Of a stretch of DNA of 64,000 nucleotides, positions 8,649 through 16,527 are shown one piece after another (positions within the stretch are counted from its first letter, which is position 1; the number at the start of each line of letters is the position of its first letter). The translations under genes were made by a program, and so were the position numbers. Below the pieces are notes generated by a model. The model made no database searches. It had not been told where the DNA came from and saw only the letters and a program-made list of their open reading frames with translations. This DNA is from CAZDWZ01 sp964509425 (GTDB lineage Bacteria > Bdellovibrionota_C > UBA2361 > SZUA-149 > CAZDWZ01), in assembly GCA_964509425.1 (NCBI GenBank), contig CAZDWZ010000003.1, positions 465,429 through 529,428 on the forward strand. Reading direction: 5' to 3'.

Positions 8649-9580
8649 CCCGGACCCCGCTGTATTAAGAGCCGGAACTCCTTCGCGGAAGGGAGTGGGC
8701 TCCCGAGCACACGGTGTCCCTCCTCTTTTACCGATCGAGTGACGTTTGCCAGCGACTCCTGTGACGAGAAGAGCACTTCTAAGACCGAGTTCGGCACGGC
8801 TTCTTCCAAGGCGAGCTTCGTGAACAAAAATGTATGAGGGCAAGTTCGCGCTCTCAGATCGATTGTTGCATCAATCCTCAGCGAACATCCAAGTGGACAC
8901 TTCTCAGAAGCCGGCACTTCGCTTCTGGTCCACCTGCCCTTTCGTCCTTCGAATTTTGAGAAGCTGCTCTTTGATTCGCCTGGTGAGGACATCAGCCGCA
9001 CGATCTCGGCGGCCTGCAGCACGCCGATGAGCCCCGCGACCGGGCCGATAATTCCTGCCGATTGGCAGCTCTGTTCCTGATGGGAGAGGTCTCGCTCGGC
9101 ATGTTCACCGAAGAGACAACGAAGACATCCCCGGATGCCGTTTCGAGCCGGGACGCCGAGACAAACGCCGGTGAGCTCTATCGCGCCACCGTAGCAGAAC
9201 GGGATGTGCGAGAGCGTGCAGTAGTCGTTAATGAGAAACTTTGTTTCTATGTGATCGGTGCAATCGAGAACTGCCGAAGCTTCGGAGAGAATCTCGTCGC
9301 ATGTTCGAGCAGTCAGCCGCTTCTTCACGGCAATTACTTCGTGGTTTGCCCGTTCTGCTTGGGCGTGGAGCCGTTCAGCCAAGACTTCCGCCTTGTTTCG
9401 TCCGATATCCTTGTCGCTGAACAAGAATTGCCGGTTTAGGTTCGAGAGTTCGATATTGTCGTCATCGACGATGTGAATTTCGTACCTGTCTCCAAGCGGG
9501 AGCCGTCGTCCGAGCTCAAGTGCCGCAGGATGTCCTAGCCCACCGGCTCCGACGCACACAATCTTTTGAGCTCCCGCCAT
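8645..9580 (-). CDS. ThiF/MoeB-family adenylyltransferase fused to a TusA/SirA-like sulfur carrier domain
   Basis: 311 residues. It opens directly with the Rossmann fold (VCVGAGGLGHPAALELG) and carries the E1 catalytic signature NLNRQFLF...IGRNKAEV. It also has CLRC and CPLGC pairs likely to bind zinc, and an SAGIIGPVAGLIGVLQAAEI segment. From about residue 235 a TusA-like domain begins (IDLRARTCPHTFLF) with the active Cys-Pro. ThiF/MoeB enzymes adenylate the C-terminal Gly of ubiquitin-like sulfur carriers, and TusA passes persulfide sulfur. The fusion suggests sulfur delivery for a cofactor, tRNA or sulfur amino acid route, but no ubiquitin-like carrier is visible nearby. Confidence 0.85.
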   Translation of the reverse strand: MAGAQKIVCVGAGGLGHPAALELGRRLPLGDRYEIHIVDDDNIELSNLNRQFLFSDKDIGRNKAEVLAERLHAQAERANHEVIAVKKRLTARTCDEILSEASAVLDCTDHIETKFLINDYCTLSHIPFCYGGAIELTGVCLGVPARNGIRGCLRCLFGEHAERDLSHQEQSCQSAGIIGPVAGLIGVLQAAEIVRLMSSPGESKSSFSKFEGRKGRWTRSEVPASEKCPLGCSLRIDATIDLRARTCPHTFLFTKLALEEAVPNSVLEVLFSSQESLANVTRSVKEEGHRVLGSPLPSAKEFRLLIQRGPG

Positions 9581-9603
9581 TCGCCGCCCGAGTAATTCAG
9601 ATC

Positions 9604-9670
9604 AAAAAAAGCCCCGGCAGTGTAAGCCTGTCGCAAGCTAACGCCTGTCACAAGCTAACACTGCCGGGGC
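9604..9670 (-). terminator. Intrinsic terminator of the Rrf2 gene, with tandem repeat in the loop
   Basis: Arms 9611-9623 and 9658-9670 are a perfect 13-bp GC-rich inverted repeat (gccccggcagtgt). On the minus strand it is followed at once by seven T (9610 down to 9604), the classic rho-independent form. The loop holds two near-identical copies of about 17 nt (gttagcttg-gacag). It lies between the Rrf2 stop and the thiF-like gene on the same strand. Confidence 0.85.
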
Positions 9671-9697
9671 CCTTAAAACGAATCCTAACGATTCGTT

Positions 9698-10141
9698 CTA
9701 GTTTCCGGACTCAATCGACTCGATTGCGTCGCTGATTCCGAGTTGCTTTGCTCGGTCGCAAAGGCTCGCGAGAGAAACCCCTCTCAAGGTCGACTGGAAG
9801 GATCCTTCGATCTCGTTCCATACGACGTCAATCAGTTCTGCGAGTGCCGGAGCGTTTTCTCGCGAATCTTCTTGGAGCTTCGGACGGAGAGCCCGCATGA
9901 CTTCTTCAAGACGAATTTCTTCCGGCTTCTTTGCCAGGGAGTATCCGCCTCTCGGGCCGCGCTTTCCGATTACAACATCGGCTTGACGCAGCTTTGCGAA
10001 GATTTGCTCCAAAAAGCGCTGCGGAATCCGCTGGCGCTTCGCGATTTGTCGAACTTGTGCCGGTCCGCCCTTGAGATTGTATGCCAGATCCACCAGGGCC
10101 ATGATCCCGTACTGCTCTTCTCTTGAAAGCTTAACTGCCAT
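9698..10141 (-). CDS. Rrf2-family transcriptional regulator
   Basis: 147 residues with the Rrf2 winged-helix signature: LSREEQYGIMALVDLAYN, IPQRFLEQIFAKLRQADVV and GPRGGYSLAK. The three closely spaced cysteines that hold the Fe-S cluster in IscR/NsrR are absent; only one Cys is present near the C-terminus. It is therefore more like CymR-type members, which sense sulfur status through partner proteins. Its proximity to a ThiF-TusA gene fits a sulfur theme, but a strong terminator separates them. Rrf2 proteins usually repress their own promoter; palindromes lie upstream at 10241-10278. Confidence 0.92.
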   Translation of the reverse strand: MAVKLSREEQYGIMALVDLAYNLKGGPAQVRQIAKRQRIPQRFLEQIFAKLRQADVVIGKRGPRGGYSLAKKPEEIRLEEVMRALRPKLQEDSRENAPALAELIDVVWNEIEGSFQSTLRGVSLASLCDRAKQLGISDAIESIESGN

Positions 10142-10454
10142 AATCTCTCGTTTTGCTCCTCAAATATGCACAGGAAATTTTGCTCAAAATTGTTGCTCTA
10201 TCCCGCCGAGATAATCCCGCCGGAATTTTTCGTTCCGCCAAGAATCTCCACCGAGATTCTCGACCGAGTTTTCGGTCGCGACTTTCGGATATCCTTCACA
10301 ATTCCCGAAAATCCCACTCGGAACTTACCGCTCTCGGGGTTTACCTCAGCTCAAAAAGAAAAAGCAACCAGAGGTGCGCAATTATTTCTAACCCATTGTA
10401 ATTCCTGATGTTGTTTTCAGACCAACCTCGCAAAAAATGCAAAACAGCCGGTTT
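10142..10454. promoter_or_regulatory. Intergenic region with two adjacent perfect palindromes
   Basis: 313 bp between the Rrf2 gene and the end of the RNase H-like gene; no gene is seen. It holds AGAATCTC-cacc-GAGATTCT at 10241-10260, followed at once by CGACCGA-gttt-TCGGTCG at 10261-10278. Both are perfect inverted repeats with 4-nt centres. They could be operators for the Rrf2 protein, or hairpins in its leader, since they lie 100-135 bp upstream of its start. Confidence 0.5.
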
Positions 10455-11132
10455 TTATGTGTTTAGAGAAAGACAGTGCCTTAGTGTGTGAGTTAACTCC
10501 TCTATCTTTTTGCTGATAATCACGAAATTTCTCTCTTTAAAAGCGGTCACGAGCTCTCTCAGATCCACGAGATTCCACGCTTCATCGGGGACAGTGTTTT
10601 TCAGACGGCCAATCTTTTCTTCACCGTAATCAAGCAGCAAGCGTTCGCCGGTGCGCTGAATCCAGCGTGAGGCGTGATCGCACGCTTCGTTTCGTCGGTT
10701 TCCCGACCTTGCTCGCACGTGAACCGGAGTTACTTTTGCGTTCGCAGCATTCTTGAGAAGTGCTTCCCACATCGATAAATTGGGGAAATTCTGCGTTTTT
10801 GCTTGAGAGTCCTGAAGCGCATTCCAGGTCCGAATCAGATACTGACTGTCCGTCTGCCAGAGCACCGACGGGTAGAATCGTCGTTCTAGATTTTCGTCGG
10901 CGGGAGTTTCCAACTCCTGCTTGAGTCTCAGTTCCTGAATGATCGAAAAGCCGAGCAGGGCTGCCATGATCTCTGCTTCATTTCCCGTAGAAGCCCCGAA
11001 GAACCCCACGAATTTTCGTTTGAACTTGGGGGCCACCGACTCCACGATACATGCGCCGCCACCCGACCCATCGGGATTCCCGCTGCCGTCTGAGGAAAGA
11101 ATGTAATTAAACCGAGGTGCTACGGAAGTCAT
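10455..11132 (-). CDS. RNase HI-like nuclease with C-terminal extension
   Basis: 225 residues. The RNase H fold is shown by SSDGS (Asp15), GNEAEIMAAL (Glu54), WQTDSQY (Asp95) and NEACDHASRW (Asp152), i.e. the full D-E-D-D metal-binding set in the right order. A typical RNase HI has about 150 residues; here about 60 residues follow the last catalytic Asp (VDLRELVTAFKERNFVIISK), with no family recognised. Such enzymes cut the RNA strand of RNA-DNA hybrids in the cytoplasm. It is transcribed away from the 11175 gene. Confidence 0.85.
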   Translation of the reverse strand: MTSVAPRFNYILSSDGSGNPDGSGGGACIVESVAPKFKRKFVGFFGASTGNEAEIMAALLGFSIIQELRLKQELETPADENLERRFYPSVLWQTDSQYLIRTWNALQDSQAKTQNFPNLSMWEALLKNAANAKVTPVHVRARSGNRRNEACDHASRWIQRTGERLLLDYGEEKIGRLKNTVPDEAWNLVDLRELVTAFKERNFVIISKKIEELTHTLRHCLSLNT

Positions 11133-11174
11133 GTGTCACGTAATAACATACGAAGGAGCATTCAAGGGATTTCC

Positions 11175-11663
11175 ATGACCAGACTGGTTCAACTTCTCAC
11201 CGATACGCTTGTCATCGTGCGCACTGATCGCCGTGTGTGGTCTGCGTTCGGCTTCGTGGTGGTCGCAATCGCCGTCTGGTCTGCAACTTCTGTTTGGCGG
11301 AAGAACGTCGCAGAGAACGAGGTTCACAAGGGGAAGCCGCCTGAGGAACCGGGCAGACGCCAGTCCGTCATCGAATTTCAACAAGAATGGGTCGCGGAGA
11401 AAAAGAGACGCGAGGCATTTCAAGAAAACCTTCACCATACCGTTAATGCGATCAAGAACGATCGAGAAGAGATCGAATGGAATGCGAATAGATTGGTCGA
11501 CAAACTGAACGGTATGACGATGAAGGTTGATCAGATTATTGCGGGCATTGGTCAGACCCGATTGGATAAGGCGAGAATCAACGAGAAGATCGCAAAGCAA
11601 AAATCCAAGAACACCAAAAAAGTTATCAATATCGATCGTTCCGAACTCGACATGGCTCGATGA
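11175..11663 (+). CDS. Single-pass membrane protein with coiled coil, unknown function
   Basis: 162 residues from the ATG at 11175, preceded by AAGGGA; a GTG at 11133 would add 14 residues but abuts the divergent gene start. A membrane helix (FGFVVVAIAVWSATSVW) follows a short N-terminus. The rest is a long charged, helical, probably coiled-coil region rich in Glu, Lys, Arg, Asn and Gln. No family is recognised. The topology suggests a short cytoplasmic N-terminus and a coiled coil in the periplasm, or the reverse. Confidence 0.65.
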   Translation: MTRLVQLLTDTLVIVRTDRRVWSAFGFVVVAIAVWSATSVWRKNVAENEVHKGKPPEEPGRRQSVIEFQQEWVAEKKRREAFQENLHHTVNAIKNDREEIEWNANRLVDKLNGMTMKVDQIIAGIGQTRLDKARINEKIAKQKSKNTKKVINIDRSELDMAR

Positions 11664-11783
11664 GCTGTGTTCAGGCGGCGATTGTTCACTTCAGTTTGAC
11701 GATGTAAGCTCCTTCCGGCTAGGCCATCACGTTGCTGCTTCGAGAAAACTCTGTCGGCGTGATACCAGTAAATCCCGGAAGGT

Positions 11784-12842
11784 ATGTCTCGCTGGCTTTC
11801 AAATATTCTTCTCTCATTGTTTTCCTTGAGTATCTGCTTCCTCTTTGTGGAGATCGGATACCGCGTACTGGCGTCTGCTCCGCCTCCGCAAGCGATTCCC
11901 ACCGATAGACCAGAGTTTTATTACGCGCATTCGGGCACGACGAGCGTGCATGACTTGCCAAGGGCGGTGGAGAAGCCCGAGAACACCTTCCGCATCGCCG
12001 TTATCGGCGACTCTTTTTCTTTTCCGACATTCATGCAGCTCGATGACGCCTTTCCAAAGCGTCTTGAGCGCATGCTGAACCTGCGAGACCCGGCAAAGGA
12101 TCCGCTTCAGGTCGAGGTGTTTAACTTCGGGAAGCGAGGACTCTCAACGGAGCTCGAGGTAAATACTCTGAAACAGATTCTGCCCTACAAACCCGATCTC
12201 GTGCTTCTTCAAATCACCTTAAACGACACTTCGAGCATGGACTTCGGGACGGCGGTAAGACGCTCTCCAGGGAAGTACCTCTACGGCAATCTGAAGATCA
12301 CTCCCGAAACTCATCCGATCATGAGCGTTTGGAAAAGTTTAGGTTATGTCGCGCAGCGTCTTCATGCTTCAAAAACGTTGCCCTCAATGATTCGCTATTA
12401 TCATGATATTTTCGAAGAGCCGAACTGGTCGAAGTTCGCTTCGTCTCTCGAGCAGATGCAGAAGCTGACGAGCAGTGAAAACGTGCGGTTTGCGGCCGTG
12501 GTGTTTCCGGTCTTTTATACGAAGATCGATGCTCAGTACCCTTTTCAAGATCTGCACGAAAGAATTGATGGAGAGCTCGTGCGACAAAAGATTCCGTTCC
12601 TTGATCTCCGGGATCGATTTGCGGGATTAAATCCCGAGCGTCTTCAAGTGAAGCCCGGGGAGGACACTCATCCGAACGAGATTGCTCATCGTATTGCAGC
12701 AGAGAGCATTTATCGTTGGCTGTCTTCGGCCGAGATGCTTCCCGAGACACTTCGAAGTCTTCGGACAATAGATCGGGAGGAAGAAGTGGCGGCCCGGAAG
12801 CTGAAGGAGACCGGTCCGATCGTCGAAGGTCCCAAGCAGTAA
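11784..12842 (+). CDS. Membrane-anchored SGNH/GDSL-family hydrolase
   Basis: 352 residues with an N-terminal membrane anchor or signal (LSNILLSLFSLSICFLFVEIG). The SGNH blocks are block I IAVIGDSFSF (Ser77), block III LQITLNDTS, and the block V pair DTHPNEIAH near residue 294. SGNH hydrolases act as esterases or as acetyl-transfer partners in envelope polysaccharide modification. Neighbours are an unknown membrane protein upstream and Tat-exported ferritin-like proteins downstream, which do not fix the substrate. Confidence 0.85.
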   Translation: MSRWLSNILLSLFSLSICFLFVEIGYRVLASAPPPQAIPTDRPEFYYAHSGTTSVHDLPRAVEKPENTFRIAVIGDSFSFPTFMQLDDAFPKRLERMLNLRDPAKDPLQVEVFNFGKRGLSTELEVNTLKQILPYKPDLVLLQITLNDTSSMDFGTAVRRSPGKYLYGNLKITPETHPIMSVWKSLGYVAQRLHASKTLPSMIRYYHDIFEEPNWSKFASSLEQMQKLTSSENVRFAAVVFPVFYTKIDAQYPFQDLHERIDGELVRQKIPFLDLRDRFAGLNPERLQVKPGEDTHPNEIAHRIAAESIYRWLSSAEMLPETLRSLRTIDREEEVAARKLKETGPIVEGPKQ

Positions 12843-12906
12843 CGGGATAGGGTGACAAGGAAAGGAAATTGACAATTCGGATCTGAAATTTAAAACTCAC
12901 CGTTCC

Positions 12907-13644
12907 ATGAACGGCCGAATACACTGTGAGGGAGGACGCTTGGTCTCACGACGAGAATTTCTAAAAACATCCGGAGCCGCGAGCGGCGCTTCCGTTGCTG
13001 CTCTTTCGGCGATTATGTCGGCGGGTCTAGTCTCCGGCTGCGGAAACAGTAACAGCAACGGTCCAACGGCTTCCGGGGGAACTTTCAACGGGAATGGCGG
13101 GGACCTGGGTCAGGGCGATGATGCAATCGTAAACTGCTTTTATGCGTTTAAGCAGATGTCGACGGCGTTTCTCGCTCTGGTGACCGGCTCGTTTTATCCG
13201 AATGCTTCGGTGCTTGAGCAGAGCACGATTCTCAGCATCTATCAGCAGGAGATTGTGCAGCGTGAGTTGCTCCAAGCATTTCTCGGAGCTTCCGCGATTC
13301 CCGATTTGACGGGATTTGATTTTTCTTCGGTGCCGCTAACTGATCGTCGGCGTGTGCTCGATAAAATTCGGGAATTTAAGGATGTGATAGTCGCCGGTTT
13401 CACCGGATCGGCCAGACATGTGTTGGATTCACGAACGGTTGTGCTGCTCGAAAAAATGTCGTCCGTCGACGCACGGCACTCCGCGATGATTCGCAATTTC
13501 ATTGAGCCGAACAACTCCTATTTCGCGGGAGGCGATGTCGTCACGTCGAGTGGGTTCGAGCAAGCGACAAACCCGTACTATGTGATAGCGGTCGTCCGTT
13601 CTTACGACCCAGTTCCGCCGCTCAGCGACGGAGATCTCCCGTAA
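12907..13644 (+). CDS. Tat-exported ferritin-like lipoprotein
   Basis: 245 residues. A twin-arginine motif SRREFLK (residues 14-20) is followed by a hydrophobic stretch and the lipobox LVSGC (Cys45), so this looks like a Tat-exported lipoprotein. A low-complexity Asn/Gly linker follows, then an all-helical domain with SVDARHSAMIRNF, matching the D/E-x-x-H style of ferritin-like (Ferritin_2, 'desiccation-related') proteins. The next gene is a paralogue of similar length. The domain is inferred from pattern and pairing; metal ligands are only partly clear in this copy. Confidence 0.75.
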   Translation: MNGRIHCEGGRLVSRREFLKTSGAASGASVAALSAIMSAGLVSGCGNSNSNGPTASGGTFNGNGGDLGQGDDAIVNCFYAFKQMSTAFLALVTGSFYPNASVLEQSTILSIYQQEIVQRELLQAFLGASAIPDLTGFDFSSVPLTDRRRVLDKIREFKDVIVAGFTGSARHVLDSRTVVLLEKMSSVDARHSAMIRNFIEPNNSYFAGGDVVTSSGFEQATNPYYVIAVVRSYDPVPPLSDGDLP

Positions 13645-13661
13645 CTTCTATTGTTTCGCCT

Positions 13662-13679
13662 AACGCCGCCGTCGGCGTT
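13662..13679. other. Perfect hairpin between the two ferritin-like genes
   Basis: AACGCCG-ccgt-CGGCGTT is a perfect 7-bp inverted repeat with a 4-nt loop in the 78-bp gap. There is no clear T-run, so it is a weak terminator or an RNA processing/stability element. Confidence 0.5.
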
Positions 13680-13722
13680 CTTCATCGGTATCGCCGGATA
13701 AATTTTCTTTGGAATCGACTCT

Positions 13723-14460
13723 ATGAAATCTGAAACGGATACTCTCTCGACTGCTGCTCCCAAAAACTCTACTCCTCGCCGGGATTTCCTCAAAGCCGGA
13801 TTCGGAGCGGTGCTCGCGGCCGGAGTACTAAATGGCGTCTACGAGCGAAACGCGGAGGCGGATAATCCGTACAACGCGGAGGTCATTGATGCGCTGAACT
13901 TCTTGTATCAGATTAAACTCATCACTGACGGCTTCTACGATCGAGCAAAGAACACCGTGGGACTCATCCCCGATAATGATCGTTCCGCCTTCAACACCAT
14001 TCGGAATCACGAGAATGGGCACATGAACCTGCTCAAGGGACTTCTCGGCAATCGTGCGATCGCTTCGGCTCCGGCAAATTACACTGGCCGTTTCGACGCG
14101 TTTTCAAATTATGCGACATTCCTTTTCCTTGCGCAGGGAATCGAGGATGCGTGTACCGGGGCAGTTCTCGGTGTGCTCCCGTCCTTTAACGGCTATCCCG
14201 ACACCATCACCTCCATTCTGCAGCTCCGATCGGCGGATGCCCGCCATGCCGCGAAGGTTCGATTGATACGGGGAAAAACACCGTGGATCACTCCAGGCGA
14301 TCTGAATGATGTTGCGGTGCTGGCCCCACTCTACGCAGGCGAGAATTCTCTGGTGCAAGGCGGAATAGGGTTACCGGATTCCGTTCAAGCTCTCGAGGCC
14401 TTTGATGAGCCTCTCAGCAGGGATGCTGTAAACGGCTTCTTCCAGTCAATCTTCGGCTAG
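13723..14460 (+). CDS. Tat-exported ferritin-like (desiccation-related type) protein
   Basis: 245 residues with a Tat motif TPRRDFLKAG near residue 19 and a hydrophobic segment ending NAEA, and no lipobox. The mature protein is a helical ferritin-like domain with NHENGHMNLLKGLLG and LQLRSADARHAAKVR. These supply the Glu-x-x-His and Asp/His ligands expected of Ferritin_2 proteins. Proteins of this family are exported, and several are linked to desiccation or oxidative stress. The tandem with the lipoprotein copy at 12907 suggests a periplasmic complex. Confidence 0.8.
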   Translation: MKSETDTLSTAAPKNSTPRRDFLKAGFGAVLAAGVLNGVYERNAEADNPYNAEVIDALNFLYQIKLITDGFYDRAKNTVGLIPDNDRSAFNTIRNHENGHMNLLKGLLGNRAIASAPANYTGRFDAFSNYATFLFLAQGIEDACTGAVLGVLPSFNGYPDTITSILQLRSADARHAAKVRLIRGKTPWITPGDLNDVAVLAPLYAGENSLVQGGIGLPDSVQALEAFDEPLSRDAVNGFFQSIFG

Positions 14461-14486
14461 GCTCCTCGCTTATCGCGGAACTTGGC

Positions 14487-16343
14487 TCAGCTGATGTGGG
14501 GGGAATACTCCGCGACGGGGCTTGCCGCATGCATTACGGGCTTCCGAACGAGAACCAGACGTCCCTCGCCGTTTGCCGCGTAGGTTTCGCTCTTAAAGAG
14601 CACTTCACTTCCCGGATAGAGCTTTTGGAGCTCGTTTACCTGATCTTCTCGAACGATGATGTAGGCGTCGCTCTCTGCAACGAGTGGAGTGAGTTTGTCG
14701 GCAAGCGGGATATGTCGATTAGCGTAATACATCGCGGAGTAGAATCGATGACCGAATTGGAAGAGCGGTTCGGTTTCATCGACTTCCGCCCGGACCATCT
14801 TCATAAATTGCTCGGGTGAGTCCACGCGCGCGACGGCAGGCAGAACGACCATGTTGATCGCGAACATCAAGAGGAGCATTCCGGCACCACCTGTCGGAGT
14901 GAGCACGGAAAAGCGCCCCGTAAAACAAGCTCTCCCCGCGACCAAAAAGCAGATTGCCGAGAGCAACACGACTACCGTTTGAAATGGCGCCGCATCGAAA
15001 CCGCCGAGGACCTTCTCGACCGTGAGGAGGACCTTCGGCTTCAGGTAGCTGGCGAACTCCGCTCCGGAGATATTGGCTATACACGCGACGATGAGAATTC
15101 CAGAAACGGCAAAGAGGATAGCGCCTATTCCCGAAAAAGCGATCGAAACAACTTTTCGCGGCTCGTGCCGAAGATTGCTGCACCTCAGCATGTCATTGAG
15201 CCCATACGCAAAAACGTAGGCCAGCGCCGGGAAAGCTGGAAGGAGGTAGACGTCTCGTTTTGCCTGACTGATGGTGACGATTCCGAGAAAGACACCGAAC
15301 CAGATGACCGAAAAGAGCAGAGGCTCGTTCTCAGGTTTCGAGAGCTCCTGCCGGCGGTTCCAGAGCCAGTAGCCTAGGACCGGGAACAAAAAGCTCCAAG
15401 GCAGGAAGCCGGTGAAAGTATACACGAGCCCGAACCAAACCGGTTTGTCGTGCCCGGCCTGGTATTCTTCGTCGACTCCCATAAAGCGACCGACGTTCTC
15501 TCTCAAGAAATGGAGGTTAACAAAGTCCTTTCCACCCTCGAGATAGGCGAGAAAATACCAAAGACCTGCCGCGACGATAGAGACCGCCAACGAGAGACCT
15601 GCTTGCCGTATCGGCACTTCCCGAATCGCCCGTCGGAACGATCCTCTGTTTCTCACCAGGAGAAACAAAGCGGCCGTGGCCCATGGCAGAACAACTCCCG
15701 CAGGACCCTTTGCCAGCACTGCACAAGACATTGAGACCGTTGCGAGGAGCCACCAATGGAAATTCCCCCCGGACGCGCGTGGGAGGAGTCCGGACTCTTG
15801 GCGCGCGAAGATTTTGAAAAGTGACCAAGTACCGAGGCACAGCCAGAATGCGAAGCACATATCTACCCGGGCGTGACCGGCGCTGCGGATCCATTCAAAG
15901 GAAGTGCCCAAGATCACCGCGGTAGCAAAGCCCGTCGCAAGACCTGAAAAGCCGGCGACGAATAGAAAGGTCGCGCCGAGTGCAAGCACCGCGCAGATTG
16001 CCGACGGCAGTCGAATCGAGAACTCGCTCATCCCCCCAAGCGAGAGCGAAGCCATGGCGCCCATCCAATGAAACATTGGCGGCTTGGTCGGAATGTCGCT
16101 GATGTCATCGAACGGCAGAATAAAATCTCGCTCCTCGAGCATGTCGCTGACGACGATCGCTTCACGTCCCTCGCCCCGTGTGTAAAACGGACGCTCGTCG
16201 AGAGGTAAAACGAAGCTGATGAAAAACACGCTGACGATCGAGACGAGTATGCAAATGAGTTGAATGGAGGATACTGCGGAGAGCCGTTTTCCTGCCTGAT
16301 TCGGGAGGAGTTCTCCTGCAGGAACACTATGATCCTGATTCAT
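14487..16343 (-). CDS. ArnT/PMT-like GT-C membrane glycosyltransferase
   Basis: 618 residues with about a dozen hydrophobic segments. After the first helix lie LDERPFYTRGEGREAIVVSD and TKPPMFHWMGA. These are the first periplasmic loop acidic motif and the following Lys-Pro-Pro typical of ArnT/PMT lipid-linked sugar transferases (GT83/GT39). Such enzymes move a sugar from polyprenyl phosphate to lipid A or another envelope acceptor on the periplasmic side. Similar enzymes lie at 50354 and, less clearly, 17868. The acceptor cannot be told from sequence. Confidence 0.88.
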   Translation of the reverse strand: MNQDHSVPAGELLPNQAGKRLSAVSSIQLICILVSIVSVFFISFVLPLDERPFYTRGEGREAIVVSDMLEERDFILPFDDISDIPTKPPMFHWMGAMASLSLGGMSEFSIRLPSAICAVLALGATFLFVAGFSGLATGFATAVILGTSFEWIRSAGHARVDMCFAFWLCLGTWSLFKIFARQESGLLPRASGGNFHWWLLATVSMSCAVLAKGPAGVVLPWATAALFLLVRNRGSFRRAIREVPIRQAGLSLAVSIVAAGLWYFLAYLEGGKDFVNLHFLRENVGRFMGVDEEYQAGHDKPVWFGLVYTFTGFLPWSFLFPVLGYWLWNRRQELSKPENEPLLFSVIWFGVFLGIVTISQAKRDVYLLPAFPALAYVFAYGLNDMLRCSNLRHEPRKVVSIAFSGIGAILFAVSGILIVACIANISGAEFASYLKPKVLLTVEKVLGGFDAAPFQTVVVLLSAICFLVAGRACFTGRFSVLTPTGGAGMLLLMFAINMVVLPAVARVDSPEQFMKMVRAEVDETEPLFQFGHRFYSAMYYANRHIPLADKLTPLVAESDAYIIVREDQVNELQKLYPGSEVLFKSETYAANGEGRLVLVRKPVMHAASPVAEYSPHIS

Positions 16344-16527
16344 ATGTTTTCAGCTTCCGATACGTAAACGAATAAAAAGGTGATCAACTTCCAAAATGAG
16401 ATTGCGGCGGTTCCTATATCAGACAATGCCGAATATGTCTCCAAAGCGGAAAGTGTGTAGGTTAATTTGCCGATGTCCTGGAAGAAAATACGGCCGCTCA
16501 GTTCAGAAAGATACTCTTTCGGCGGGG

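Noticed and set aside
12319..12924. 201-codon frame opposite the SGNH hydrolase gene
   Set aside because: Lies fully antisense to a gene with clear catalytic motifs; shadow frame.
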